From: Endozoicomonas euniceicola
GTDB taxonomy: Bacteria > Pseudomonadota > Gammaproteobacteria > Pseudomonadales > Endozoicomonadaceae
DNA: 64,000 bases
Direction of reading: 5' to 3'
Assembly (NCBI RefSeq): GCF_025562755.1
Contig: NZ_CP103300.1
Coordinates: forward strand, 620,001-684,000
The position numbers and the translations under genes were made by a program. This document shows, in pieces, positions 16,868 to 27,012 of this stretch. The stretch's first letter is position 1. Each line of letters starts with the position of its first letter. The notes under the pieces are model-generated. The model saw only the letters and a list, made by a program, of their open reading frames with translations, searched no databases and was not told the origin of the DNA.

Positions 16868-17117
16868 TACGCTTCCCATGCAACTGATCCAGAAGGTGAT
16901 CCATATCAAAGTTTTCAACAATCGGGCTGTTACGACCTTCTTCTACCTTATGCCTTAAAGCCTGCAGTTTGGCCTGATGTTCTTCGTAATCTCTTTCCAG
17001 TAATGCCAGCCCGGCTCTTACGGCCTCGCTAACGGTTTGGAAACGACCTTGCCGGATTAACTCGGCAATCAGCTCATCGAAGTGCTGACCTAATGTAACG
17101 GATGTGGTTCTGCTCAT
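16857..17117 (-). CDS. ParD-like antitoxin
   Basis: An 86-aa antitoxin with a ribbon-helix-helix start (TTSVTLGQHFDELIAELI, then SVSEAVRAGLALLE) and a C-terminal toxin-binding helix ending FDMDHLLDQL. It should bind DNA as a dimer and repress the pair, and neutralise ParE. Its stop overlaps the ParE start. Confidence 0.92.
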   Translation of the reverse strand: MSRTTSVTLGQHFDELIAELIRQGRFQTVSEAVRAGLALLERDYEEHQAKLQALRHKVEEGRNSPIVENFDMDHLLDQLHGKRNVG

Positions 17118-17221
17118 AACGGCTCACCTTTTGTGTTATTTGATAACACATATTAGTACATTCTGGCGAATCATCCATTATTCGGACAAATCATTAGGGT
17201 AAGGCAAGGTTGGGGAAGGGG

Positions 17222-17243
17222 TTCCCCGCCTGCGCGGGGATGA
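17222..17243. repeat. Solitary CCCCGC hairpin resembling a type I-E CRISPR repeat
   Basis: The stretch TTCCCCGCCTGCGCGGGGAT forms a hairpin and is close to the common type I-E repeat core. It occurs once, with no spacer-repeat array and no cas gene in the window, so it is better read as a stray palindromic repeat or a transcript-end hairpin of the receptor gene. Confidence 0.45.
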
Positions 17244-17315
17244 TGGTGCAGAGTTTGTTTCACACTTGTACAGCCTTTTGCGACTGCTGCACAAGCGTGA
17301 ATGGTGGCAGGGTGA

Positions 17316-19544
17316 TCAGATATCCCACTTGACGCTGACGGAGAAGTTACGACCCGGCTGGGTGTAACGATCCAGTCCTTTGTCGTCGGTGTTACGACCC
17401 CGGATGTTCTGCCACTGGTGATACTTCTTATCAGTGATGTTGAACAGACCGGCTCTCAGGGTCAGGTTATCCATTGGGTGGTAGTAAGCGGTCAGATCAA
17501 CGATGCCGTAACCGGCAGGGTTGAACTGTTTTTTAGTAATATCTATGACATCACTTTCGTCAATATCAGAATTCGACTTGCCTTTCACCAGGGTCCAGGC
17601 AAGCTCACCACCCCAGTCACCGGAAACATCGTCATAGCCCAGACCAAATACAGCAGTCAGAGGGGCTACCGAGTTCAGCGCTTTACCATTTTCCTTGTTT
17701 TTACCCCGGGCGTAGGCAATGGAGGTTCTCAAGCTTGTTCCTGTTGGCGCATTCAGGGCATCATCCAGCCAGAGCTGTCCACGGAACTCGACCCCTTTGA
17801 TTTCGGCTTTGGCGATATTCTGATACTGGGAAATTCCAAAGGGATACCAGATACCACCGTCTTTTTTCACCTCATCAATGAAGTTTTTGTAGCGGCTGAA
17901 GAAGCCAGTCAGCTCAAAGCTGACAAAATTGTGATCCCCACGCAGACCAAACTCAATGGAACTACTCTCTTCCGGCTTCAGATCCAGGTTAGCCAGATGT
18001 TTGTTTTTCCCCTTAGTGTCCATGTTGAAATATGTTTCATATAAGCCCGGAGCCTTGAAACCCTGGCTGAGCTGACCAAATACCGACACGTTGTCATTCA
18101 GATCATAAATGGCACCCAACCTACCGGTCAGTTTGCTGCCTTTTTTATCATTCGCTGTCGTTCCGTCCTTCAGCTTACCCTTAGGTTTGTAATGGTAACT
18201 GTCATAACGCAAGCCCGGGCTCAGTTTAAATCGCTTGGTGATCTGCATATCATTCTGGGCAAACAAACCATAAGTCTGGTTATCTACTCCGGGAATATAA
18301 GTATCGTCGGTAGGCTTACCAGTCTTCAAATCATGGGTAGTGTTTTCATTAATTGTCTTTACTTGTCGGACATCCGCACCATAAATGAGATGATGACTGA
18401 TATCTCCAGTAGTAAATGTTTTTTCAAACTGGGTGGCCAGTTTCAGGGATTTTTCCTGATAGAGATAGTCCTTGTTACGGGCATTGAACTTTGTGGGATC
18501 AAATGGAGGTGGTAAAATTTGCTTTTCGTAGGCTGGAATATGAGTATTTTGTCGTGTTTGAGAGTCCTGCCAGTCCAGTTGCCATTTCATGCTGTCAAAG
18601 GCCACCAGCGAGGCATCCCATTCATGGGAGAAACTAACCCGCTTACGCTGACGTTTGTCATCTCCGGTCATAACCACTGGAATCAGACCAACACCAGACT
18701 TCAACTCCACATCGCTTTTGGTTTCCTGATACTCAGCGTCCAGACCAATACGATGGTTGTCGTTTAACTGATAACGCAACTTACCCAACAGGTTGCCACC
18801 ACCAAACTTCATGGGGTCGGCCTTACCTCTGGTTTCACCGTTGACATCCAGACCACTATGAGTCGAAGTTTCGTTATAATTCCTGCGGGTATAAATCAGC
18901 AGGCTCTCCAGATCACCGGTACGGTTCGCCAGGGTAAAAGTGGTTGCCAAGCCTTTATCCGCACTGGTGTAAGCCCCTTTGATGGAAGCTGCGGTATCAT
19001 CACCTTCTGCCTTCAGATAATCTTCAGGGTCTTTAGTCTGGAAGGCCACGATACCGCCAATAGCGTCACTACCATACAGACTGGACGATGGCCCTTTTAC
19101 AATTTCTACCGCTTTCAGGGAATCCACATCAATAAAGTTTCTTTGCCCACGCTGGTAGGGACCAGCTGGCTTGAACTGCTGAGGCTGATCGACCCCATCC
19201 ACCATGATCTTAACCCGGTTGCCGTCCATGCCCCGGATATTGAAGCCTTCGGAACCATTGCGGCCATCAGAGCCAACCGTCACCCCCGGCTCATAACGCA
19301 CCAGATGCTTGATATCGGTCGCCATGTTCTTTTCAATTTGTTCTTCATCCACCACAACGACAGAGCCAGCGATATCTTTCAACTGCTTTTCAGTACGAGC
19401 AGCCGACACCGTCACCTGATTCAGCAGGGTTGGCTGATAGTGTTTACCGGAGTGATCATCAGAAGAGGTTTCTGCCTGTGCGTGGGCAACAGAAACCGAG
19501 GCCGCCATAATAGCCAGAGCCAGGGAATGCTTGGAAAATTTCAT
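17316..19544 (-). CDS. TonB-dependent heme/hemoglobin-type receptor
   Basis: This 742-aa outer-membrane receptor has a signal peptide (cut after AHA, about residue 22) and a TonB-box-like NQVTVSA. A plug domain follows, with NIRGMDGNRVKIMVDGVDQP and VEIVKGPSSSLYGSDAIGG. The 22-strand barrel ends in SVSVKWDI. The length, the receptor signature and the FKAP...LDLKPEESSSIEFG segment fit the hemoglobin/transferrin/lactoferrin receptor family; a His sits between FKAP and the LKPE segment as in heme receptors. The ligand is not proven. A Fur box about 240 bp upstream suggests induction under iron limitation. Confidence 0.9.
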   Translation of the reverse strand: MKFSKHSLALAIMAASVSVAHAQAETSSDDHSGKHYQPTLLNQVTVSAARTEKQLKDIAGSVVVVDEEQIEKNMATDIKHLVRYEPGVTVGSDGRNGSEGFNIRGMDGNRVKIMVDGVDQPQQFKPAGPYQRGQRNFIDVDSLKAVEIVKGPSSSLYGSDAIGGIVAFQTKDPEDYLKAEGDDTAASIKGAYTSADKGLATTFTLANRTGDLESLLIYTRRNYNETSTHSGLDVNGETRGKADPMKFGGGNLLGKLRYQLNDNHRIGLDAEYQETKSDVELKSGVGLIPVVMTGDDKRQRKRVSFSHEWDASLVAFDSMKWQLDWQDSQTRQNTHIPAYEKQILPPPFDPTKFNARNKDYLYQEKSLKLATQFEKTFTTGDISHHLIYGADVRQVKTINENTTHDLKTGKPTDDTYIPGVDNQTYGLFAQNDMQITKRFKLSPGLRYDSYHYKPKGKLKDGTTANDKKGSKLTGRLGAIYDLNDNVSVFGQLSQGFKAPGLYETYFNMDTKGKNKHLANLDLKPEESSSIEFGLRGDHNFVSFELTGFFSRYKNFIDEVKKDGGIWYPFGISQYQNIAKAEIKGVEFRGQLWLDDALNAPTGTSLRTSIAYARGKNKENGKALNSVAPLTAVFGLGYDDVSGDWGGELAWTLVKGKSNSDIDESDVIDITKKQFNPAGYGIVDLTAYYHPMDNLTLRAGLFNITDKKYHQWQNIRGRNTDDKGLDRYTQPGRNFSVSVKWDI

Positions 19545-19828
19545 GTGTGCGTTATCAGTATTGGCGTCCGTGCGGGAGCCGGTTGTCGACTTCTGTGGTA
19601 CTGACTAACCTCTGTCAGCCCACAATGACAAAAGGTACCTGACCAGGCGAATCCTTTTTTTACGATTCACTGTTCAGACACCTGAACGTGGCTAAAATAG
19701 CCAACAAATAGCAATGTAACAGGAGATAGCTTTGAACATCCCTGCTCCACAGCGCGGAATATACTAGCCAATCAGTAAGACCAATGCAAATCATTATCAT
19801 TATGCTTGAAATTAGCCGCCGCCTGATA
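19545..19828 (-). other. Regulatory gap upstream of the TonB receptor
   Basis: This 284-bp gap contains the Fur box near its right end and an apparent long leader of the receptor mRNA. Nothing else is recognisable. Confidence 0.5.
19786..19805 (-). promoter_or_regulatory. Fur box
   Basis: GCAAATCATTATCATTATGC reads on the minus strand as GCATAATGATAATGATTTGC, close to the consensus GATAATGATAATCATTATC. It is the only such site in the window and precedes the iron-type TonB receptor. Confidence 0.8.
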
Positions 19829-22800
19829 TCACTCCACTCTTACCTTGTACTGAACCTTCCCTGTTCGACCAGGTAAGAGGCTGCCAGAAAAGCGCCAGAT
19901 CAGCTTACCGGTATACCCAACACTGTTTTCAGACTTTCCGGGCAACACGTCTTCGCAACCGGTGAGACCATCCGGTAATACTTGCGGACAATGAATACGC
20001 TCGGCCAGCGTCGTAAAAGCCGGTGTGCTGTCAATGATATCGAGCTGTGTCAGTGGCGTTGCACCCGCATTGGTAAATTCAACGGTGTATTGCAGAATAT
20101 CTCCGGAACCGGCCTTGTTCGAGGTGGTTTTACCCTCTTTAAGGCTTATATTCTCGACCCATTTTTTTAATGCCAGCTGATCGCTTTTCTGATCGGAAAC
20201 CGTCAGGTGATTCTGCACTCTGGCGACCAATGGTGGCTCATCCGACACCTGACCACTTTTTCGGAATTCAGCGGTAATATTCATTAATGCCTGTAAACCG
20301 TAGGGCGCATTGGCCGGTACAAAACTATTGGCCTGAATGCAAACAGGCAGCCCTTTTTTCAGGTCAAGGGGGGCTGATATCGGAGAACCGCCGTCAGACT
20401 CCCCATTACAGTTCACCTGTTTTAACCCAATGGGCCAGTCAACGCTTTGCTGGTCGGACTCACTGATCCATTCAGGCTTCAGAACCACGTTGCCGTCAAA
20501 GGAACTGACAAGCCGGTGTTGAAAACTGACGGCTGTGCCGGGAATAACAACACGACGATGGTTAATCGTAAAGTCTAATTCAGGAGTACCTTCAATATAA
20601 CTGAAACCAACTCTGGATAACTGACCCGCCTGAACCTTAACCGGTGCCGGGTTTTTGCCTCCGGGTGACAGCTGGTAACCAGACAGCGCTGGCTGTCCGG
20701 GAATTACATTTAGCTGGTATTCCCCCGCCGGAACGCCATCAACGTTAAACGTTCCATCCCTGTCTGTTTCGAGCACCTCTACCACAGAGAGCGTTGATAA
20801 TTTTTTATCAAAATAAGATAGCTCTACTTTAACCCCGGCAATTCCCGGCTCCCCCGGATCCCGCTTACCATTGCCGTTCAGGTCATGCCATAACGAGGTA
20901 CGAACCTTTCCCGCCCTGACAACGGTTGTTACAGGGCCAAATTCAGAGGTATTTCTCTGACTGTCAACCAGGGTAGCGGTTATCTGATCACCGTCTTTTA
21001 CCTTTGCGTCAGGCAGTGGAAGTTCTATATGAAACCGTTTTTTCTCCAGCATTTTGCCATCGTTGCCACGATAGCGGGCTCCGTAACTGGACTGGTTTTC
21101 AGCATCATTTCCGGTGCGCATGTCGTTTTCTGAACGTATAAACAAGGGCCAATATTCCCCCCCTGTCTTCTTATAAAACTCAACGGTTACCGGGGAAATC
21201 GCCTCATTCATCACGCCTCCCTCAAGCACCAGTTTATCGTCATACATGTAAGCATGATGAATAACCGGCGTATCAATACCCCGGTTGGGCCAGCCGTCTT
21301 CGTAACTGCCGGTGTTTTCAGTAGGGCCATCGCCGGTCACGGTTGTCACCGAGAGATCAATGGGCATATCCACGCCATTGACGCGGTTGTTCCTGAACTG
21401 GTTACCAATAATCCAGTTGCCTCTGGCAGAGCGGCTCGATGCATTATCCATATTCGAGATCACAACCCCCGGCCCGTTATTATTCTCAATCAGATTACCG
21501 GACACCTTGACCCTGTCGCCGCCATCGGACCGTGCCTGCAAACGCAGACCAGCACCTTCACCACGTGATGACTGATGAGCGCGCCCACCACCAGACAGAG
21601 TGTTGTCAGTAATATACAACCGCTCAGGCTTAATAAAGCGCCAGCTTTCAAGGGCAACGCCGTTAGCACCGTTAATATGATTTTTAGTGACAAAGACATT
21701 CCTGCCCGTTTCAGTGGGAGATGAACTTTGCAGTGAAATGCCATCGCTGGTCAGACTGCTGGTGCCATTATCCAGAATCAGGTTGTATTCAATACGACCG
21801 GAGCCTTTGAAATTCATACTGGTAAGGCGGGCTCCCATAATCAGGTTGTGGGTAATGGTTGCGCTGCTGCGGGAACCCGTTTCAATGCCATCATAGAGCG
21901 TATGATTTTTTTCAGGCTGGCCGCTGTAATTCACACCAATAAAGTTGTCCTTGACCTGAATGCCTGAAACGCCTTCCTTTACCTTAACTCCGATACTCTG
22001 GCCTACTGATACCGGACTGGTTATGGCTGTGTTTTTCAGCGTTTGACCGTTAGCCTCCAGCAGAATAATGTACCCGCTTCCGGAGCTTGCGATCTCAAGA
22101 TCAGGGCTACGGAAAGCACTCAACGGGTAGTGATTTATTCCAGCGCTGTACCCGGTTCGGACGTTTTTTGCCGTTAACGCTTCCCGTTCCGGTTGCGCAA
22201 AATTCCGGGCTCTGCCATCAATGATCGTGTTGGGGATACGTAACGCCGTTAACGGTCTGGCCAGTGTGATTTTCCAGCCACGTTCATTATTTTGAGGAAC
22301 CGCTGGCACAAACAGCATGTTCAGCGCTTTTCTGAAGTTTGCGTTAGCTATAAACTGGCGCAGGCTACCCTGGCCGGTATCGCCTGCATGAGTCACCACC
22401 TCGTAGCTAAAGCCAAAATCAAGATGGTTGCCGTCAGCGTTTCCAGCTGGTATATGGATAATATGCTGGGCTTTATCCCGATTAGGACTAGCTCCTATAC
22501 GGTCAGTTTCTCCCGCGTTTTTTCCGCCATAACAATAACCGGCCTGCTTCAACGTTCGGGTGCCACCATGACCATCTGCGCAAACAGCGCCGACGCCTGC
22601 CCAGGTTTGTTCCGGCAGGATATCAGCACGAGGCCCAACAGTGGCAGCATCTACCGCCACCGTGTAAGCACCTGCATCATTAACAAAAAAGGCATATTCG
22701 CCAGCTTTTGTGGTGTTTGTTGTTTGAACTACCTGACCCTTGTCGTTAAACAGGTGGATCCTGGCGTTGGCAAAGGGTGTTATTTTGTTTCTGTCGACGA

Positions 22801-23809
22801 CTCCGGTTCTGTGATCAAACACGGTGCCGCTGAATTTGCGCTGGCTTCTGAAGGCTTCGATAAACACGCTGCTATCAAATTTGCTGTCTGTGCCGTTAGC
22901 AATAGCAATTTTAACTTGGTAGGTTTTACCGGATTCAACAGGGAGGCGACTGCGGACTTTTTTTGTCCAGCCAAACAATTTTATCCGGTCTGTTTTTCTC
23001 GGCGTTTCACTTTTTCCAACTTTCTGAACATTGCCTTGATAGTAATGGGTATTGAAAAAATTATGGTTAATCTTTTTGCAATTCTCGTTATTTTTCTCGT
23101 GCTTACAAAATACCCCCCAGTCCCCATGGTTAACGAAGTTGGTTGACACTCTGTCACCGTTGGGGAGCGTCGCAATATTAACCGCGCCATTGGTAAACTC
23201 CCCGTTGATACCCTCACCGCTGATGAAAAAACCATAGGCATCGACGTATTGTGACCCCACAAACTTTTCATACTCATCGGAGCCAAACTGAAAATCGACG
23301 GTAATATTGTCCCGCTGTGGTTTCAGGTCAAAGTTCAGCACCAGCAGGTCATACTGCCTGATGTCAGAGCCCATGATTTTTCTCAGGTCTGCGTCCTGAT
23401 ACTTAGACGAAAAAGTCTCACTGTCGGATTCACCACCACGCTCCTCATCAACCTGCCTTTCATTAAACTGTTTTTTGGCACTGCCCTTCAGTTTTTTCAC
23501 GCTGTCGGTTGACAACACCAGTCCTTTTTCAATATCAAAGTCAGGAACACTGCCGCCATTTGAGAACAGTCCTACCCGGCTTTTACTGTATCTGACCAGC
23601 TTAACATTGCTGATTTCTACCCCCGGTCCCAGCAGACTCTGCCTGATGGTGTCTGCAATCTTTTTTTCACTGCTCCCGGCAGAATCAATCCTGATATTGG
23701 CCCAACCCTGAAGAGCAAACAACATAAGCAGCGTTAACACCATCAGCTGCCACAGATAACGCCACTGAGAACGACGGAATAATTGACTGGAACAAAAACT
23801 GACTGCCAT
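19829..23809 (-). CDS. Giant surface protein: choice-of-anchor L, beta-helix, SdrB-like, DUF11
   Basis: Last gene of the six-gene surface operon, 1326 aa. I start at the ATG at 23809, which has AGGGAG upstream and gives a signal peptide ending in QGWA; the longer frame only overlaps the preceding gene. Residues ~45-310 are a choice-of-anchor L domain (GVEISNVKLV, FQFGSDEYEKFV, DAYGFFISGEGING, AVNIATLP). A Cna-like segment follows, then a right-handed beta-helix region (~560-830). An SdrD-like B domain with DLNGNGKRDPGE lies near residue 1010, and a C-terminal DUF11-type module (DSTPAFTTL) ends in VQYKVRVE. Likely exported and displayed; ligand unknown. Confidence 0.85.
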   Translation of the reverse strand: MAVSFCSSQLFRRSQWRYLWQLMVLTLLMLFALQGWANIRIDSAGSSEKKIADTIRQSLLGPGVEISNVKLVRYSKSRVGLFSNGGSVPDFDIEKGLVLSTDSVKKLKGSAKKQFNERQVDEERGGESDSETFSSKYQDADLRKIMGSDIRQYDLLVLNFDLKPQRDNITVDFQFGSDEYEKFVGSQYVDAYGFFISGEGINGEFTNGAVNIATLPNGDRVSTNFVNHGDWGVFCKHEKNNENCKKINHNFFNTHYYQGNVQKVGKSETPRKTDRIKLFGWTKKVRSRLPVESGKTYQVKIAIANGTDSKFDSSVFIEAFRSQRKFSGTVFDHRTGVVDRNKITPFANARIHLFNDKGQVVQTTNTTKAGEYAFFVNDAGAYTVAVDAATVGPRADILPEQTWAGVGAVCADGHGGTRTLKQAGYCYGGKNAGETDRIGASPNRDKAQHIIHIPAGNADGNHLDFGFSYEVVTHAGDTGQGSLRQFIANANFRKALNMLFVPAVPQNNERGWKITLARPLTALRIPNTIIDGRARNFAQPEREALTAKNVRTGYSAGINHYPLSAFRSPDLEIASSGSGYIILLEANGQTLKNTAITSPVSVGQSIGVKVKEGVSGIQVKDNFIGVNYSGQPEKNHTLYDGIETGSRSSATITHNLIMGARLTSMNFKGSGRIEYNLILDNGTSSLTSDGISLQSSSPTETGRNVFVTKNHINGANGVALESWRFIKPERLYITDNTLSGGGRAHQSSRGEGAGLRLQARSDGGDRVKVSGNLIENNNGPGVVISNMDNASSRSARGNWIIGNQFRNNRVNGVDMPIDLSVTTVTGDGPTENTGSYEDGWPNRGIDTPVIHHAYMYDDKLVLEGGVMNEAISPVTVEFYKKTGGEYWPLFIRSENDMRTGNDAENQSSYGARYRGNDGKMLEKKRFHIELPLPDAKVKDGDQITATLVDSQRNTSEFGPVTTVVRAGKVRTSLWHDLNGNGKRDPGEPGIAGVKVELSYFDKKLSTLSVVEVLETDRDGTFNVDGVPAGEYQLNVIPGQPALSGYQLSPGGKNPAPVKVQAGQLSRVGFSYIEGTPELDFTINHRRVVIPGTAVSFQHRLVSSFDGNVVLKPEWISESDQQSVDWPIGLKQVNCNGESDGGSPISAPLDLKKGLPVCIQANSFVPANAPYGLQALMNITAEFRKSGQVSDEPPLVARVQNHLTVSDQKSDQLALKKWVENISLKEGKTTSNKAGSGDILQYTVEFTNAGATPLTQLDIIDSTPAFTTLAERIHCPQVLPDGLTGCEDVLPGKSENSVGYTGKLIWRFSGSLLPGRTGKVQYKVRVE

Positions 23810-23837
23810 GAAATTTACTCCCTGTATACCAACGAAG

Positions 23838-26420
23838 CTATTGAATGCGAACCCCAAAAAACAGGGCAACGGATTCGCCCGGCATTAACCCATCTGACCA
23901 ACTGGCACTGATTCCCTGTCCGCTGGAATAAATCTGCCCCGGAACCCGACCCTGGGTTTTTGGCAGCCCTGACTGCTCACAAAAAGTCGTAAAGTTCGGA
24001 GCTGCATCATGAATCACCACTTGCTGAATGCGTTGAGAGCCAAGGTTGCTGGCAGTCAGTCGATAAACGACACAGGTTCCCGGCCTGGCCGGAAAGTGAT
24101 CCTTTGAAAAGTGGGTCGGCAGTACGCTCTTACAATCCCAGGGCGCCTGCTCTTTAACAATGGTCACATGGGTATTGTCCACCGTGGCGATATCAAGCAC
24201 AGCCAGAGTTTGATCCTGCCCCTCCCGGTTACGCCAGCAAGCCTTCAGGCTAATGGTTTCCCGGGTACCCTGGGGAGCGTTGGCAGGCGCAAACACTTTG
24301 ACAGCCAGATGCATAACCTGACCAGCGGCAACCTCCACAGGATCGGTAATGACTGACTCACCGTCAGCTATCTGACCATCGCCGTTTTTATCCTGATAAA
24401 CCAGTGGTTTCCAGCTCTGGTCATCGCTGACGACCAGCCTGATACCCTTAATATCTCCATGACCAGTGTTGACCAGTCGGTGGGAAAACGTCACAAAGCT
24501 ACCGGGAGCCACCGTGCTTTCACCATTGGGCTCCAGCACCAGTCCTTCGGACGCTACGATATTCACGCCCAGGTGCAGCTTATCCTGCTTACCAGTGACG
24601 GGCGACCTGACTTCAATATACATTGAGTATTGCCCTGGTTTTACCTTGCCGGGCAGATCAAACGCTATTTTTAGCGGTGTCTCCCCATTCCTTTTGATCA
24701 CACCAGTATTCGAGATGGGGCGATTGTAACGATTAAGGAACTGTATTTTCAGCCCCTCTGGTAATGAGCTTCCCGGTGCAGCCATCAGACGGAGGTTATA
24801 ACTGTCGGGCATTTTGCCGGTATTGTTGACAAAAACCGTTTCGAGCAGAGCGCGGCTACCCGGTTTTGCTGTAATGGTTTTAAGAGGGCTGGATTCTGGC
24901 CCGGGCCCCTTGCCGGGGGCGTTGACATTATCCTTTAACGGCTGCCCAAAGGTCAGGTCCACCGCCAGAGTGCCATCGTTAATATGCCCAAGAAGGTTCA
25001 GGACATCATCATGGACTGCTTTATTGCCAACATCTTCCGCTTTTAGCCGGATGTTATAACCATCCTTGCGGATATGTTCAGGTTTAATATCAACCGGTAA
25101 CTTTACCCGCAGCCTGACAGTCTGATGTTTTCCGGGTGTCAGTTCACGGACAGAAACCTCCGGATAGTCTTTGAAAGTCGTACAACTACTGTCGTCATTG
25201 CTTTTACACAATGAATAGAGGCTGCCCGGTGGAAAAGTGTTACTTCCTCCGTCTATGTCGGGATACACCCGATAGTCAGCTGACTGGCTACCGGTATTCC
25301 AGACATAGTTAATAAATTCAACCACACCTCCGAATTCTGCTGAGGGTACGATAACAACCCCACCCGAATCCTTTAACGAACGGTAACGGCTTCCATTTAC
25401 AGTCACTCCTGCCCCTTTTATATGTACAGGCACCCGGTTAGAAACCTGCTTTTCGTCTTCATTAAGGGAGTAATACTCCGCCCTGTTAAAAAATGTCTGT
25501 CCAGCAAAGCCATAGTTAATGGTGGTTGAAAATTTGATGATGCCCTTTTTATTCGATTGATGCCCGGTCAGCTGGATTTTCACTTCCTGCCGGTTAACAC
25601 CATCAACAGTCACCGGTTTCACTTCAAAGCCATCGTCGCCTGTTGCTATGGGGGATTTTAACGCTCTGCAGTTTAAACCCTGGCTATCACAACTCCACAC
25701 CTTTCTCGCGGGATCCAGTGTCATCACTTCAGGCAGTACATCAATGGCTATCAGCCGACTGCTATCAACCTTCTTGTCCAGACGCTCATAGTTGAGTTCG
25801 ACCTGAACAGTCTCTTCAGGTGACGCCATTGTCGGGGTCATTTGTTTATTCAGGTTGTAGACAGCCTGCTGTCCGACCACCAGAGTATCTTTGTTTTCAT
25901 CAAGGCAACGGTATTGTTCATGGCTGTCGGGCTGGCAACGGTCATTTTCTTTGACTACAGCCCTCAGGGTCAGGGATGTATTGGCTGAAGCCGCTGTACC
26001 ACTGACCAGAATATGCAGGGATTCCTCCGGTGCTAATGACACCAGCCCCGTGATTTCCGGATGGTTGCCAACCTGTCCCGTATTGCTCTGGTCGTTGAAT
26101 AACCGGATATCATTGATACCGCCCGTATCGGGAACCTCAAGCTGATAGCGGGTGCTTACATTACCGGTATTGGTAAGGACGTGGGGAAATACAAAAGCTT
26201 TGCCACTGACCACCAGACGACTCTGGTTCTGTTCCAGTCTGACGCCGGGTGCTTCCTGAACCAGGGTAGCCACTTCGTTGGATGTGGCTGAACGCTGTAC
26301 GCCAAACTCGTCAACAAAGCTGGCTTGCGCCTGACTTCTGATAATAAAACCCACCGGTGCCGCCGCTTTTGCCCCGGCAGAGAGGAGCAGAAGCAGGCAC
26401 AGGCAATATCTAATCGTCAT
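23838..26420 (-). CDS. DUF11-type repeat surface protein (860 aa)
   Basis: The protein has a signal peptide (ending KAA) and opens with the module shared by three proteins of this operon: APVGFIIRSQAQASF...SNE...LEQNQ...GKAFVFPHVLTNTGN. Several immunoglobulin-like repeats with NxG turns follow (GNVSTRY, GSQSADY, GKMPDSY, GHGDIKG). There is a calcium-loop-like DKNGDGQIADGE near residue 690 and a C-terminal module (HDAAPNFTTF) ending LFFGVRIQ. It overlaps the OmpA-like lipoprotein gene by 11 bp and is followed 28 bp on by the anchor-L gene, so the genes are one transcript. No enzyme motif is seen. Confidence 0.85.
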   Translation of the reverse strand: MTIRYCLCLLLLLSAGAKAAAPVGFIIRSQAQASFVDEFGVQRSATSNEVATLVQEAPGVRLEQNQSRLVVSGKAFVFPHVLTNTGNVSTRYQLEVPDTGGINDIRLFNDQSNTGQVGNHPEITGLVSLAPEESLHILVSGTAASANTSLTLRAVVKENDRCQPDSHEQYRCLDENKDTLVVGQQAVYNLNKQMTPTMASPEETVQVELNYERLDKKVDSSRLIAIDVLPEVMTLDPARKVWSCDSQGLNCRALKSPIATGDDGFEVKPVTVDGVNRQEVKIQLTGHQSNKKGIIKFSTTINYGFAGQTFFNRAEYYSLNEDEKQVSNRVPVHIKGAGVTVNGSRYRSLKDSGGVVIVPSAEFGGVVEFINYVWNTGSQSADYRVYPDIDGGSNTFPPGSLYSLCKSNDDSSCTTFKDYPEVSVRELTPGKHQTVRLRVKLPVDIKPEHIRKDGYNIRLKAEDVGNKAVHDDVLNLLGHINDGTLAVDLTFGQPLKDNVNAPGKGPGPESSPLKTITAKPGSRALLETVFVNNTGKMPDSYNLRLMAAPGSSLPEGLKIQFLNRYNRPISNTGVIKRNGETPLKIAFDLPGKVKPGQYSMYIEVRSPVTGKQDKLHLGVNIVASEGLVLEPNGESTVAPGSFVTFSHRLVNTGHGDIKGIRLVVSDDQSWKPLVYQDKNGDGQIADGESVITDPVEVAAGQVMHLAVKVFAPANAPQGTRETISLKACWRNREGQDQTLAVLDIATVDNTHVTIVKEQAPWDCKSVLPTHFSKDHFPARPGTCVVYRLTASNLGSQRIQQVVIHDAAPNFTTFCEQSGLPKTQGRVPGQIYSSGQGISASWSDGLMPGESVALFFGVRIQ

Positions 26421-27012
26421 CGGATTCAGGCTCCCTGCTATCCAAAGGCTGTTCCAGCGCGACGATCTTGCCTTCTGCGTCGAGTAACAGCATCTCTACC
26501 CGCCGGTTGACGTCTTCATCCTGACCTTCTGCCGGAGCAATCAACAGCAGATCTTTACCCAGGCCCACCTGTTGAATTCTTACTGCCGCCACACCATTAT
26601 CCATTAACCAGTCTGCAACAAACTTCGAGCGTCGTTCAGACAGAGGCAGGTTATAACGCTGGGTAGCCACACTGTCCGCAAAGCCCCGAAGCACCACCCG
26701 GTAATCAGAATACTCAGTTAACAGCTCAAGGTTATCCTGCAGCTTCAGGGACTCTTCTTCGGTCACTGCAGTTTTGTTGTAGGGGAAATACACCGCACTG
26801 TGCCACCTCAGATTGAAAACAGGTGCAGGTGACTGCATTAATGGCTCCACCACCGGACACATATGAAGGTCGTATTCAGCATACAGCTCTTCTGTACTGA
26901 CACAGCCGGTAAGCAGTGCTGATAAAAGCAGTAAGGCAAGCAGTTGCAGTCGATTGCATCGAGTAAGGAGCTCGTGTGTTATTAACTCTTGTTTTATAAA
27001 GAAAGGCGTCAT
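26410..27012 (-). CDS. OmpA-family peptidoglycan-binding lipoprotein
   Basis: The 200-aa lipoprotein has lipobox LLTGC around residue 37, which places it in the outer membrane. It has an OmpA-like C-terminal domain (residues ~75-180: NLRWHSAVYFPYNKTAV, VVLRGFADSVATQRYNLPLSERR) that should bind peptidoglycan; the diaminopimelate-contacting Asp and Arg are visible in FADS and ERRSK. It overlaps the giant barrel gene by 4 bp and the 860-aa gene by 11 bp. It is the likely cell-wall anchor of this surface system. Confidence 0.9.
   Translation of the reverse strand: MTPFFIKQELITHELLTRCNRLQLLALLLLSALLTGCVSTEELYAEYDLHMCPVVEPLMQSPAPVFNLRWHSAVYFPYNKTAVTEEESLKLQDNLELLTEYSDYRVVLRGFADSVATQRYNLPLSERRSKFVADWLMDNGVAAVRIQQVGLGKDLLLIAPAEGQDEDVNRRVEMLLLDAEGKIVALEQPLDSREPESDDD

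Noticed and set aside
16565..16921. Longer ParE with a hydrophobic N-terminus
   Set aside because: The extra residues come from the parD overlap; MSANYTV is the normal beginning.
22292..23146. 284-aa plus-strand frame inside the anchor-L gene
   Set aside because: Antisense shadow of the choice-of-anchor L region.
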